This document shows, piece after piece, positions 10,150-17,912 of a stretch of DNA of 64,000 nt. The first letter of the stretch is position 1. Each line of letters begins with the position of its first letter. A model generated the notes under the pieces. The model saw only the letters and a program-made list of their open reading frames with translations. It was not told the DNA's origin and made no database searches. The DNA is from Acholeplasmatales bacterium (lineage in GTDB: Bacteria; Bacillota_I; Bacilli_A; Acholeplasmatales; Acholeplasmataceae): contig JAITXT010000008.1 of the NCBI GenBank assembly GCA_031284585.1, forward strand, positions 1-64,000, given 5' to 3'. Position numbers and translations under genes: made by a program.

Positions 10150-10560
10150 ACATTCCCCTTTCATATAGTGTTTTACACTAATAATATTATACAATATATT
10201 GATAAAATATGTTAAAAAAATACTAATAATTTGTAAAAACATTATGAGTATTTAAAATAAACTATGAAATATTGTATAAATTAGATACTTTTATCAAAAA
10301 ACATATAGTGTATTTGTTGGGAAATTAATAATCAAATAACAGCACTATCTTGTAGGTTATCACGAGATGATGACTATCAGGTTGATAGTTTGAGTATCAA
10401 ATATCAAAAAGAGATGTTAGAAAATTATGCACAAACTAACAAAATGGAAATATTGGAAGAAAATAATTTTTGGACAGATATAAAAATAGAAGTCATAATA
10501 TACATAAGTACGTCTAGTCAAATGTTAAACATGGATGGAGATTTCCAATTGTTGAAATAA

Positions 10561-11116
10561 AGACAAGCAAAAAAGTATATTTAGAAAAAAAGTATTGGAA
10601 TTGCTAACTAAGTGAAAAAGATTAAAGAAGATGAGAAAAATGCATTAGTAAAATTATAGCAGCTGTTGTCTTATTTTTTATGAATATTTTTATTTTGGTT
10701 TTTTGGTTTAAAAAAACAAATTTAATTCCAAAAATGGTTGTTCCATCGCATATCTTATTCCCTTAGTAATTTTTATAATAATTTGTCTTGGTTTGATTTT
10801 TGTTAATCACCTTAAATAACTGTAATTTTGAAAGAAATTGAAATTAGTTATAAAAAAACAAAGGTAAAAAAATAAAATATATCATTTAAATCCAACAAAA
10901 TAATCTCGATTTAATTGAAAATATATTAAAATTCTCAAAACTTTAAATTTTCAATTAGGGTATTAAATTAATCAACCTTTTTTTAAAAAATAATAATGTC
11001 ATAGTTTAAAAAGGAATCATAAGAATCTAAAAATTTAATAATTTATGATTATATTTTTTTATTTATTGTAAAAATGACAAATAATATCATAAAAAATAAG
11101 ATATTTAAGATAAATA
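10561..11116. other. Gene-free AT-rich stretch with decayed remnants
   Basis: About 550 bases follow the recombinase remnant. No frame of convincing length or with a ribosome site is present. A short hydrophobic translation around 10660-10760 looks like a piece of a membrane protein interrupted by stops. The last third is almost pure A/T and leads into the amylase promoter. I see no RNA gene here. Confidence 0.6.
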
Positions 11117-11132
11117 ATGCAAACGTTTACAT
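11117..11132. promoter_or_regulatory. LacI/CcpA-type operator upstream of the amylase gene
   Basis: ATGCAAACGTTTACAT is a near-perfect palindrome (one mismatch) with the central CG typical of LacI-family sites. It fits the Bacillota catabolite element TGWAANCGNTNWCA at all but one defined position. It ends five bases before the -35 box, so a bound protein could repress or activate. The LacI-type regulator encoded at 15315-16127 or a CcpA elsewhere are the candidates. Confidence 0.7.
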
Positions 11133-11136
11133 ATTT

Positions 11137-11165
11137 TTGACAATTTAATTATTTTGTTGTATAAT
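11137..11165 (+). promoter_or_regulatory. Consensus housekeeping promoter for the amylase-lipoprotein unit
   Basis: TTGACA (11137-11142) and TATAAT (11160-11165) are separated by 17 bases, a perfect sigma-A promoter. The start site should fall near 11172, giving a leader of about 36 bases with an AAAAGGAGGG ribosome site before the amylase ATG. Confidence 0.85.
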
Positions 11166-11207
11166 TATATTACTTAATGGATTAAGTGAAGTAAAAAGGA
11201 GGGAAAA

Positions 11208-13397
11208 ATGTTAAAAAATCTCGTTAGAAAAGTTTTATTTTGTTTAATTTTCGGAATATTGTTATTTTCTTTGGGACTAGAAACGTCTGCTTTTTCAAAT
11301 GTTAGGCTTTCTGAAAGTGATAATGATGTTAGTAATTATTCAAGTTTCTCTACTGATGTCATTTATCAAATAGTGACAGATAGATTTTATAATGGAGATA
11401 CTAGCAATGATCCTTCTGGAGACATTTATGATTCCATGGATAATAGGAAATATCATGGTGGAGACTTTAGAGGAATTACAGATAAATTACTAGATAATTA
11501 TTTTACAGATTTGGGAGTTTCAGCTCTTTGGATTTCTTCTCCGATTGAAAATATTGATTATTTAGATCCTGCGGATTCAAGTGTTTCTTGGACTGGAGCA
11601 TCCTATCATGGATATTGGGGAAAGGACTATTTTCAAACAAATCCATACTTTGGTACTTTTGATGATTTTGAAACTCTAGTAACTACTGCTCATAACAAGA
11701 ACATAAAAATAGTAATTGATTTTGCGCCAAATCACACATCAACTACGAATACTTATGGAACAACTTGGGAACAAACAAAATATCCTACGGATGGAGGTTT
11801 GTACCAAAATGGAAATCTCATTGGTAATATGAGAAATGATTACGGAGTAAATTATTTCAATCATGAGGGTTGGATTAATAACTGGAACAATTTAGAAGAA
11901 GTAACTTATCATTCTATGACTGGACTTGCTGAACTTAATCAAATGAACAATACGATTGATACTTATATGAAAGATTCTATTAATATGTGGTTAGGACTTG
12001 GTGTTGATGGTATTAGAGTTGATGCAGTAAAGCACATGCCCCTCGGGTGGCAAAAAAATTGGGTTAGTAATATATATGACAATAAACCTGTCTTTGTTTT
12101 CGGAGAATGGTTTTCAGGAAGCACTACTCCTGATAGCAAAATGTCTAAATTTGCTAACGAATCCGGAATGAATTTACTTGATTTTAGCCTAGCTAATTCT
12201 TTAAGAGGTGCTATTGGAGATCTATCTCTTAATATGCAATCAATAGATAATACAATTAATGAAACAGCATCTCTTTTCAATCAAGTAAATAATCAAGTAA
12301 CATTTATTGATAATCATGATATGTCTCGTTTTATGACTTTATCAGGAAATACAACCCATAGCGTAGATACAGCATATGTCATCCAATTAACTGAGCGTGG
12401 TGTTCCAGCAATATATTATGGAACCGAACAATATTTAGAAGGAGAAACAGATCCAGATAACCGTTCTGATATGGTCCAATTTGATAAAACAACAACTGCT
12501 TATGAAGTTATCTCTAGACTTGCTCCTCTAAGAAAAACTAATCCCGCCTTATCATATGGAACTTATACAGAAAGGTATTTAAATAATGATGTTTATATTT
12601 TTGAAAGAAAATTTGGAAATAGTGTTGTATTAACTGCTGTTAATAGAAACACCTCAACAGGATATAATTTATCTAATATATTTACGTCTCTTCCTGTAGG
12701 CACATATAATGACACTTTAGATGGATTATTAAATGGTTATCCACTAACAGTTTTATCTGGTGGAAGAGTTCCATCTTATTATCTTGGAGCAGGTGCTTGT
12801 GCTGTTTGGCAATATAATAGTCCTAATGAAACTAGTCCGATAATTGGTAATATTTCTCCTTTAATGAGTAAACCAGGGAATATTATTACATTAACAGGTA
12901 GAGGTTTTGGAACTACGATTGGAAGCGTCACTTTTGGAGTAAATAATTCTACAATTACCGAGTGGTCTGATACAATGATTAAAGTATCAGTTCCAAATGT
13001 AGGGGCATCAACCTACACTATAAATGTCACTAATAATGGTGGAGCATCTAGTGGAGGTTATCCTAACTTTAAAATACTAACTTCATCGCAAACAGCAATT
13101 AGATTTTTTGTCCAAAATGCCTATACTTCAATGGGAGAAAATGTATATCTTGTTGGTAGTTTAGATGAACTTGGTGCATGGAATACTGGACGAGCAATAG
13201 GACCAATGTTTAATTCAACATCTTCTATTGCCTCATATCCAACTTGGTTTTTTGATGTTTCAATACCTAAAAACACTTATTTTGAATATAAATATATAAA
13301 AATTGATTCAAATGGTAATATAGTTTGGGAGAGTGGTATAAATCACATCTACACCTCAGGGAGTAATACTGGGGAAATCTTGGTTTCTTGGCACTAA
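11208..13397 (+). CDS. Secreted CGTase-like alpha-amylase (GH13, five-domain)
   Basis: The enzyme hydrolyses or transglycosylates starch outside the cell. A Sec signal peptide (about 1-28, ending ETSA) precedes a GH13 barrel, a C domain, a TIG/IPT D domain (about 543-625) and a C-terminal CBM20 starch-binding domain (about 632-729). This ABCDE layout belongs to cyclodextrin glucanotransferases and maltogenic amylases. Catalytic residues are Asp272 (GIRVDAVKHM), Glu300 (FGEWF) and Asp371 (FIDNHDM). The central aromatic residue that CGTases need for ring formation is replaced: the segment reads HSMTGLAEL where CGTases have KNLYDLADL, so Thr stands for Tyr/Phe. Linear maltooligosaccharide products are therefore more likely than cyclodextrins. 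The gene has a consensus promoter and operator and is followed by a lipoprotein gene after 34 bases. Confidence 0.92.
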   Translation: MLKNLVRKVLFCLIFGILLFSLGLETSAFSNVRLSESDNDVSNYSSFSTDVIYQIVTDRFYNGDTSNDPSGDIYDSMDNRKYHGGDFRGITDKLLDNYFTDLGVSALWISSPIENIDYLDPADSSVSWTGASYHGYWGKDYFQTNPYFGTFDDFETLVTTAHNKNIKIVIDFAPNHTSTTNTYGTTWEQTKYPTDGGLYQNGNLIGNMRNDYGVNYFNHEGWINNWNNLEEVTYHSMTGLAELNQMNNTIDTYMKDSINMWLGLGVDGIRVDAVKHMPLGWQKNWVSNIYDNKPVFVFGEWFSGSTTPDSKMSKFANESGMNLLDFSLANSLRGAIGDLSLNMQSIDNTINETASLFNQVNNQVTFIDNHDMSRFMTLSGNTTHSVDTAYVIQLTERGVPAIYYGTEQYLEGETDPDNRSDMVQFDKTTTAYEVISRLAPLRKTNPALSYGTYTERYLNNDVYIFERKFGNSVVLTAVNRNTSTGYNLSNIFTSLPVGTYNDTLDGLLNGYPLTVLSGGRVPSYYLGAGACAVWQYNSPNETSPIIGNISPLMSKPGNIITLTGRGFGTTIGSVTFGVNNSTITEWSDTMIKVSVPNVGASTYTINVTNNGGASSGGYPNFKILTSSQTAIRFFVQNAYTSMGENVYLVGSLDELGAWNTGRAIGPMFNSTSSIASYPTWFFDVSIPKNTYFEYKYIKIDSNGNIVWESGINHIYTSGSNTGEILVSWH

Positions 13398-13431
13398 AAT
13401 GCCTAAAATCATATAATAAGGAGGAAGAAAA

Positions 13432-15276
13432 ATGAATAGAAACGTGTTAAAAAGTATCGTATTATTTATGTTAGTAGTTCTTTCCGTAAGCTTAATAGCT
13501 TGTGAAGGAGAAAAAGTAGTTAAACATGATGTCAAATTCTATGACGGTGAAACTGTTTTAAAAACTGTTCAAGTTGTGGATGGAGAGAAAGTAGAACAAC
13601 CAAAAGAATTAGAAACAAAAGCAAATTATACTTTTGTTAATTGGTTTTCAACACCAAGCAAAAATCATAAATTTGATTTTTCGAAAGAGATAAAAGAAGC
13701 AACCAATGTTTATGGTGGTTTTTCAAAATATCAATTAGATGATAGAGATTGGTATGTAGTTGGTGCTGGTTCTGCACCTTTACTAGTAGCTAGCGATTGG
13801 GGGAAAAATGTTGGACCTAAATTTCAATTAGCAAAACCTAGTGCAACTAAAAATGAATTTACAATTACTCTTGATTTAATTGAAGGAGATGAATTTCAAT
13901 TTGCAGGACCATCTTGGATTCATAAAAGAGGATTTGGATATCTAGAAACTACAACTAGTGGAACTACTCAAGTATTCGATGGAATTGGTGGAGGTTATGG
14001 AGATGTTGTATCTAAGGGAAGAAATATTCAAGTGAAACAAAGTGGAAATTATACTTTTGTCTTAACTACTTTCCCAGCTGATGATACCGAAGATACTTCA
14101 AATGGATCATATGTTGCAGGAGATCCAATTTATAATCTTGGTACTTATGATAGTATTTCTTGGGTAAGAAATGGGAATGCAGCACCGCTTGCTGAATCAA
14201 CTGAAAACTGGTATATCAAAGGAAGTAATATTACTGGTTGGGCAGATTTACATACTCCTTATACAAGATTTGTTAAAGTAGCAACCGAATATACTTTATC
14301 AATTTATCTAACTGATGCTGAACAATTCATGTTCACATCTGCTATTACTCAACATGCAACGGGAATTGAAGGTGGACAAGCACATTATCTTAATGGTGGA
14401 GTGTCAGGTGCGACCCCTAGTAACTGGGAAGATTTATTTACAGGCGCAAATAACTGGACTCCAAAAGTTAGTGGAACTTATAAATTCGTAATTGACGCCA
14501 CAGTTCCAAGCGATCCTAGAATCGTTGCTAGTTTAGAATCTGAAACTGTGCCTTCACTAATGACAAATGAAGATTTTTATATTAATGGAACATTTGCAGC
14601 CGCTGGAAGTGCTTGGGGAGCTGTAACTAATGAAGCAATTAACCCATTATTTAAATTAGCAAGAATTGGCGAAACAAATACTTATGAAATTAAAAATATT
14701 AGTTTAGCCGTAGATGATGAATTAGTTGTTCAAGGAATGACTAAAGGGTCTTCAGTAGGTGTTGGAAACTGGGGAACAAAATTTGGTTTTCCTTATTTAA
14801 AGAAAACAGATATTGCAGTAACATCTTTAAATGGCGGAATAAATATCAAAATTGTAACTGCAGGTTTATATAATGTTACATTTGATGCTTCTAATAGATC
14901 AATTAAGATTGCTTTAGGCGGTAGTGACATCTATCTTAAAGGCGGTTTTGTTGGTTGTGGTAATGGATCAAATTGGGATCATGGATTTGATGCAAATTTA
15001 AAATTTAGTGCTGTTCCTCTTCTTGAAGGAGTATATGTATTAGAAATAGATTTAGCAAACAATGGTTCGAATATTTCTTGGGGACTAGCGGTATATGATG
15101 TAGGAGCTACAACCGGAGGTGGAGCATTTGTAGGTAGAGATCAATTAGGTAATCTTGGAGATGCAGTAATTCTAGGAGAAACAGGAAATCCTATATTAGC
15201 AGAAGGTCATTACTATTTTGTATATAACTCAATTACTAATGTAGTAAATGTATATATTAGTAATCCATTTGCTTAA
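13432..15276 (+). CDS. Surface lipoprotein with repeated beta-sandwich modules, probably starch-binding
   Basis: A 614-residue lipoprotein. The lipobox LIAC sits at about residues 21-24. A Listeria-Bacteroides (InlB B-type) repeat follows at about 30-98 (VKFYDGETVLKTVQVVDGE, then NWFSTP). The rest consists of four related modules that each open with a W/F-Y-x-x-G strand: RDWYVVGAG (about 104), ENWYIKGSN (about 257), EDFYINGTF (about 380) and SDIYLKGGF (about 500). They recall the starch-binding modules of surface glycan-binding proteins, with exposed Trp residues (GSNWDHG, SAWGAV). With the amylase directly upstream and a shared promoter, a role in holding starch or maltodextrin at the cell surface is likely. 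Binding itself is inferred from context. Confidence 0.75.
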   Translation: MNRNVLKSIVLFMLVVLSVSLIACEGEKVVKHDVKFYDGETVLKTVQVVDGEKVEQPKELETKANYTFVNWFSTPSKNHKFDFSKEIKEATNVYGGFSKYQLDDRDWYVVGAGSAPLLVASDWGKNVGPKFQLAKPSATKNEFTITLDLIEGDEFQFAGPSWIHKRGFGYLETTTSGTTQVFDGIGGGYGDVVSKGRNIQVKQSGNYTFVLTTFPADDTEDTSNGSYVAGDPIYNLGTYDSISWVRNGNAAPLAESTENWYIKGSNITGWADLHTPYTRFVKVATEYTLSIYLTDAEQFMFTSAITQHATGIEGGQAHYLNGGVSGATPSNWEDLFTGANNWTPKVSGTYKFVIDATVPSDPRIVASLESETVPSLMTNEDFYINGTFAAAGSAWGAVTNEAINPLFKLARIGETNTYEIKNISLAVDDELVVQGMTKGSSVGVGNWGTKFGFPYLKKTDIAVTSLNGGINIKIVTAGLYNVTFDASNRSIKIALGGSDIYLKGGFVGCGNGSNWDHGFDANLKFSAVPLLEGVYVLEIDLANNGSNISWGLAVYDVGATTGGGAFVGRDQLGNLGDAVILGETGNPILAEGHYYFVYNSITNVVNVYISNPFA

Positions 15277-15285
15277 ATAAAAAAA

Positions 15286-15318
15286 ATGAAGAGAGTTGTT
15301 TCAGGCAGCTCTCTTCAT
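15286..15318. terminator. Bidirectional terminator between the lipoprotein and lacI genes
   Basis: ATGAAGAGAGTTG pairs with CAGCTCTCTTCAT (13 bp with one G-T pair) around a 7-base loop. An A-run on the left gives the T-run for the minus strand. The hairpin overlaps the last codons of the convergent lacI gene. Confidence 0.8.
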
Positions 15319-16127
15319 ATCTTAATGAAATGTTCTTTATCTGGTAGTCTTTCTATCGCATATTCTATGCAAGTTAGTATTTGTTCGTATCTAATTGCTT
15401 CCCGTAAGTTATAGTAGTAAATATTGTTTTTAGGGTAAAGATGTTCAAAGATATTTTTAATTGATGAATCAATTAATAAGACATTAGTATCTTTATTTAA
15501 ATTGATAATTTCAACAATTTCTTCAATTTTGGAAATAAACTTAACTTCATCGAAACAATTTAAGATTTCTTCTCTAATCTCTTCTGATTGTGGATCTATA
15601 GATATAAAGAGGAATCCGCTTGAAAAATGTTCTTCTGCTTGTAATTTAATCGAAAGATAATCTTTGTTGATTTGATAAAAAATAGGATCTTGAAGAATAA
15701 TATCGATTGCTATCATAGGAACGACATTTAATTCACCAAGTTTATAAAATTGTGTTTTTGTCATATTGTAACAAATAATGGCATCTACATTATTGATAGT
15801 TTCTGGATTTTCTTGATAAATATAATATATTTTATAACCTTTAATAGATATAGTTTGGGAAAATAGTTCAAGAAAATTCATTAAATCTATTTTTTGAAGA
15901 TAAGATAGATGAATAGATGAAATTATTGCGATATTTTTAGTTCGATTAAAGCGTAGTGCAATGGCGTTATTATTAGGTATATAATTTAAAAGGTTAGTCC
16001 ATTGAAACACTTTTTTCTTTACTTCTTCACTAATCTTTTGTTCGTTTTTGTTATTTAGGACATAGGATACAGTTGCTTCAGATACTCCAACTGCTTTAGC
16101 AACATCTTTAATAGTAGCTCTTTTCAT
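15315..16127 (-). CDS. LacI-family transcription regulator, probable maltodextrin repressor
   Basis: The ATG at 16127 (MKRATIKDVAKAVGVS) is the right start: it opens the classic LacI helix-turn-helix and hinge, ATIKDVAKAVGVSEATVSYVL. The frame is open further upstream but that part is unlike the family. The protein has 270 residues, about 60 fewer than usual, and the sugar-binding half is visibly shortened, although IAIISS and an AIDIILQD-type strand remain. No ribosome site precedes the ATG; a TATAAT lies eight bases before it, so the transcript may be leaderless. It lies between the amylase and transporter units and is transcribed divergently from the latter, so it probably represses both in the absence of maltodextrin. 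The effector is inferred from context. Confidence 0.85.
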   Translation of the reverse strand: MKRATIKDVAKAVGVSEATVSYVLNNKNEQKISEEVKKKVFQWTNLLNYIPNNNAIALRFNRTKNIAIISSIHLSYLQKIDLMNFLELFSQTISIKGYKIYYIYQENPETINNVDAIICYNMTKTQFYKLGELNVVPMIAIDIILQDPIFYQINKDYLSIKLQAEEHFSSGFLFISIDPQSEEIREEILNCFDEVKFISKIEEIVEIINLNKDTNVLLIDSSIKNIFEHLYPKNNIYYYNLREAIRYEQILTCIEYAIERLPDKEHFIKI

Positions 16128-16160
16128 AGTTATAATTATATCACAAACATAAAAATAATA

Positions 16161-16195
16161 TATAATATGCTTAATAGTTAATGAGTAATTACTCA
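16161..16195 (+). promoter_or_regulatory. -10 box and perfect operator palindrome before the transporter operon
   Basis: TATAAT at 16161-16166 is followed by TGAGTAATTACTCA at 16182-16195, a perfect 14-base palindrome ending three bases before the GGGAG ribosome site. A repressor bound there would block transcription just after initiation. No strong -35 box is visible. The palindrome differs from the CG-centred site at 11117, so it may be read by another protein or in another way. Confidence 0.6.
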
Positions 16196-16208
16196 AAGGG
16201 AGAGTATA

Positions 16209-17912
16209 ATGAATTTTCATAGTATTTATCATAAACCAAGTTCTAATTATTGTTTTGCTATTAACAAGCAAACTTTAGTTTTAAGATTAAGAGTAAGTAA
16301 CAAAGATATATTTTCTTCAATAAAAGTTATATATGAGGGAAAATATGTATTTTACTCTAAACAAAAAGAAGCTATTATGAATAAAAAATATGAAGATCAA
16401 CTATTTTCTTATTATGAAATTAAAATGTGTCTTGAGGACGTTCGCTTTGCATATGTTTTTCTACTCTCTATAGATGATAAAAATTACTATTATAGTGAGG
16501 ACGGTATAACAGAAACCTATGATTTTAAAAATGCACATTACAACTGTTTTCAATATGCATATATAAATGATATCGATATCCATAAAGAAATAAGTTGGTT
16601 AAAAAATTCTGTTTTTTATGAGATATTTGTAGATAGATTTAACCAGGGTGATTTTACTAAAAAAAGTGATTATATTAATACTAAATGGGGGGATAAAATA
16701 CTATCTAATAGTTTTGCAGGAGGGGATCTTCAAGGAATTATTGATAAATTAGATTATTTATCTAATTTAGGAATAAATACTTTATACCTTACCCCTATTT
16801 TTTCCTCAGTTTCAAATCATAAATATGATATTAATAATTACTATAAAATCGATAGTGAATTTGGAGATGAAAAAGTATTTAAGGAATTAGTTAATAAAGC
16901 ACATGCAAAAAATATGTATATTGTGATTGATGGGGTTTTTAATCACACGAGTGATTTATTAGAGGAATTTATAGATGTCACTCAAAAGGGAAGAGACTCA
17001 AAGTATTTTGATTGGTTTATCATTAAAGGAGAATATGTAGATAAAAAGAAAGTTAACTATGAAACTTTTTCTAATTGCTATTACCATCCTAAATTTAATA
17101 CTTCTAATTTAGAAGTAGAGAAATTTCTGATAAATATAGGGAAATACTATGTAAGTGAATATGATATAGATGGTTGGAGATTAGATGTTAGTGATGAAGC
17201 TAGTCATGTTTTTTGGAGAAACTTCAGGAGAGAAATTAAAAGTATCAAAAGTGAGTGTTTTCTTGTAGGAGAAAACTGGCATGATGCGAACCCATATTTA
17301 GGAGGAGATCAATTTGATTCAATTATGAATTATTCATTTACAAAAGTATTAATTGATTATTTCGCCTATGAAAAATATGATGCCTATGACGCGTCTTGTC
17401 GATTAAATAATCTTCTTGTGAGGAATACAATTCAAGTGAATAATATGATGCTTAATTTAATAGATTCACATGATACGGATAGATTTTATACATTAGTTAA
17501 AAAAGATAAAGATAAACTATTATCTTCTTTAGCACTTACATTCATGTACAAAGGAGTCCCTTGTTTATATTACGGAATTGAAATACCTTTAGAAGGAGGA
17601 TATGATCCTGACAATAGGAAATGTTTTCCTTGGGATAAATTAGATGAGAATTCCCCCTATTTTCAAAAATTAATTGAGATAATAAAATTAAAAAAAATAA
17701 ATGAATTAGAAGATAGTGATATATTTATTTATAGTATTGATAATCTTCTCTATGTTGAAAGATATACTGAAAAAATAAAATATAAATTACTAATTAATCA
17801 ATCAAAAAAATCTTCTCTATTTAAAGATAGAGGTTTAAATATCATTAGTCATAAGACAAATAATTTTCAAATTGAGGCTAATGGTTTTATTATTATTAAG
17901 GAGGAATTATGA
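16209..17912 (+). CDS. Intracellular GH13 neopullulanase/cyclomaltodextrinase-like enzyme
   Basis: This 567-residue enzyme has no signal peptide, so it acts in the cytoplasm on imported maltodextrins. Residues 1-130 look like the N-terminal beta-sandwich (CBM34-like) of neopullulanases and cyclomaltodextrinases. The GH13 barrel follows, with FYEIFVDRF at its first strand, GVFNHTS, the nucleophile Asp326 (WRLDVSDE), the acid/base Glu355 (LVGENWHD) and Asp422 (LIDSHDTDRF). YYGIEIPLEGGYDPDNR closes the active site. It is the first gene of the transporter operon and overlaps the binding-protein gene by four bases (ATGA), implying coupled translation. Exact specificity (neopullulanase, maltogenic amylase or alpha-glucosidase) cannot be decided by reading. 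Confidence 0.88.
   Translation: MNFHSIYHKPSSNYCFAINKQTLVLRLRVSNKDIFSSIKVIYEGKYVFYSKQKEAIMNKKYEDQLFSYYEIKMCLEDVRFAYVFLLSIDDKNYYYSEDGITETYDFKNAHYNCFQYAYINDIDIHKEISWLKNSVFYEIFVDRFNQGDFTKKSDYINTKWGDKILSNSFAGGDLQGIIDKLDYLSNLGINTLYLTPIFSSVSNHKYDINNYYKIDSEFGDEKVFKELVNKAHAKNMYIVIDGVFNHTSDLLEEFIDVTQKGRDSKYFDWFIIKGEYVDKKKVNYETFSNCYYHPKFNTSNLEVEKFLINIGKYYVSEYDIDGWRLDVSDEASHVFWRNFRREIKSIKSECFLVGENWHDANPYLGGDQFDSIMNYSFTKVLIDYFAYEKYDAYDASCRLNNLLVRNTIQVNNMMLNLIDSHDTDRFYTLVKKDKDKLLSSLALTFMYKGVPCLYYGIEIPLEGGYDPDNRKCFPWDKLDENSPYFQKLIEIIKLKKINELEDSDIFIYSIDNLLYVERYTEKIKYKLLINQSKKSSLFKDRGLNIISHKTNNFQIEANGFIIIKEEL

Larger units (their letters stand above)
8688..10329 (-). mobile_element. Insertion sequence with DDE transposase, about 1.64 kb
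   Basis: The element is bounded by imperfect terminal inverted repeats: positions 8690-8712 and 10304-10326 match as inverted copies in 21 of 23 positions (core TTTCCCAAC and ATACACTATA). It is flanked by a direct repeat of AATCAAATA (8679-8687 and 10330-10338), read here as the target duplication. It carries one transposase gene on the minus strand. The insertion split a serine recombinase gene. Well-matched ends and an intact transposase suggest a recent, possibly still active copy. No second copy lies in this window. Confidence 0.85.
8667..10560 (+). pseudogene. Large serine recombinase (resolvase/TnpX-like) N-terminus, split by an IS and decayed
   Basis: The left piece (8667-8687) encodes MKHLNQI and the right piece (10330-10560) resumes with NQITALSCRLSRDDD, then DSLSIKYQKEMLENYA. 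Removing the IS and one copy of the 9-bp duplication rejoins them exactly in frame. TALxCRLSRDD followed by a SIxxQKxxLExYA helix is the typical N-terminus of large serine recombinases of Tn4451/TnpX-type conjugative elements, and the serine of RLSRD is the usual catalytic residue. The right piece stays open only to TAA at 10558, and the rest of the catalytic and zinc-ribbon regions is missing. The gene is therefore dead and marks a former integrated element. Confidence 0.75.

Noticed and set aside
16128-16271. Longer N-terminus for the LacI regulator
   Set aside because: The extra residues are unlike the family, and the helix-turn-helix normally begins within a few residues of the ATG at 16127.
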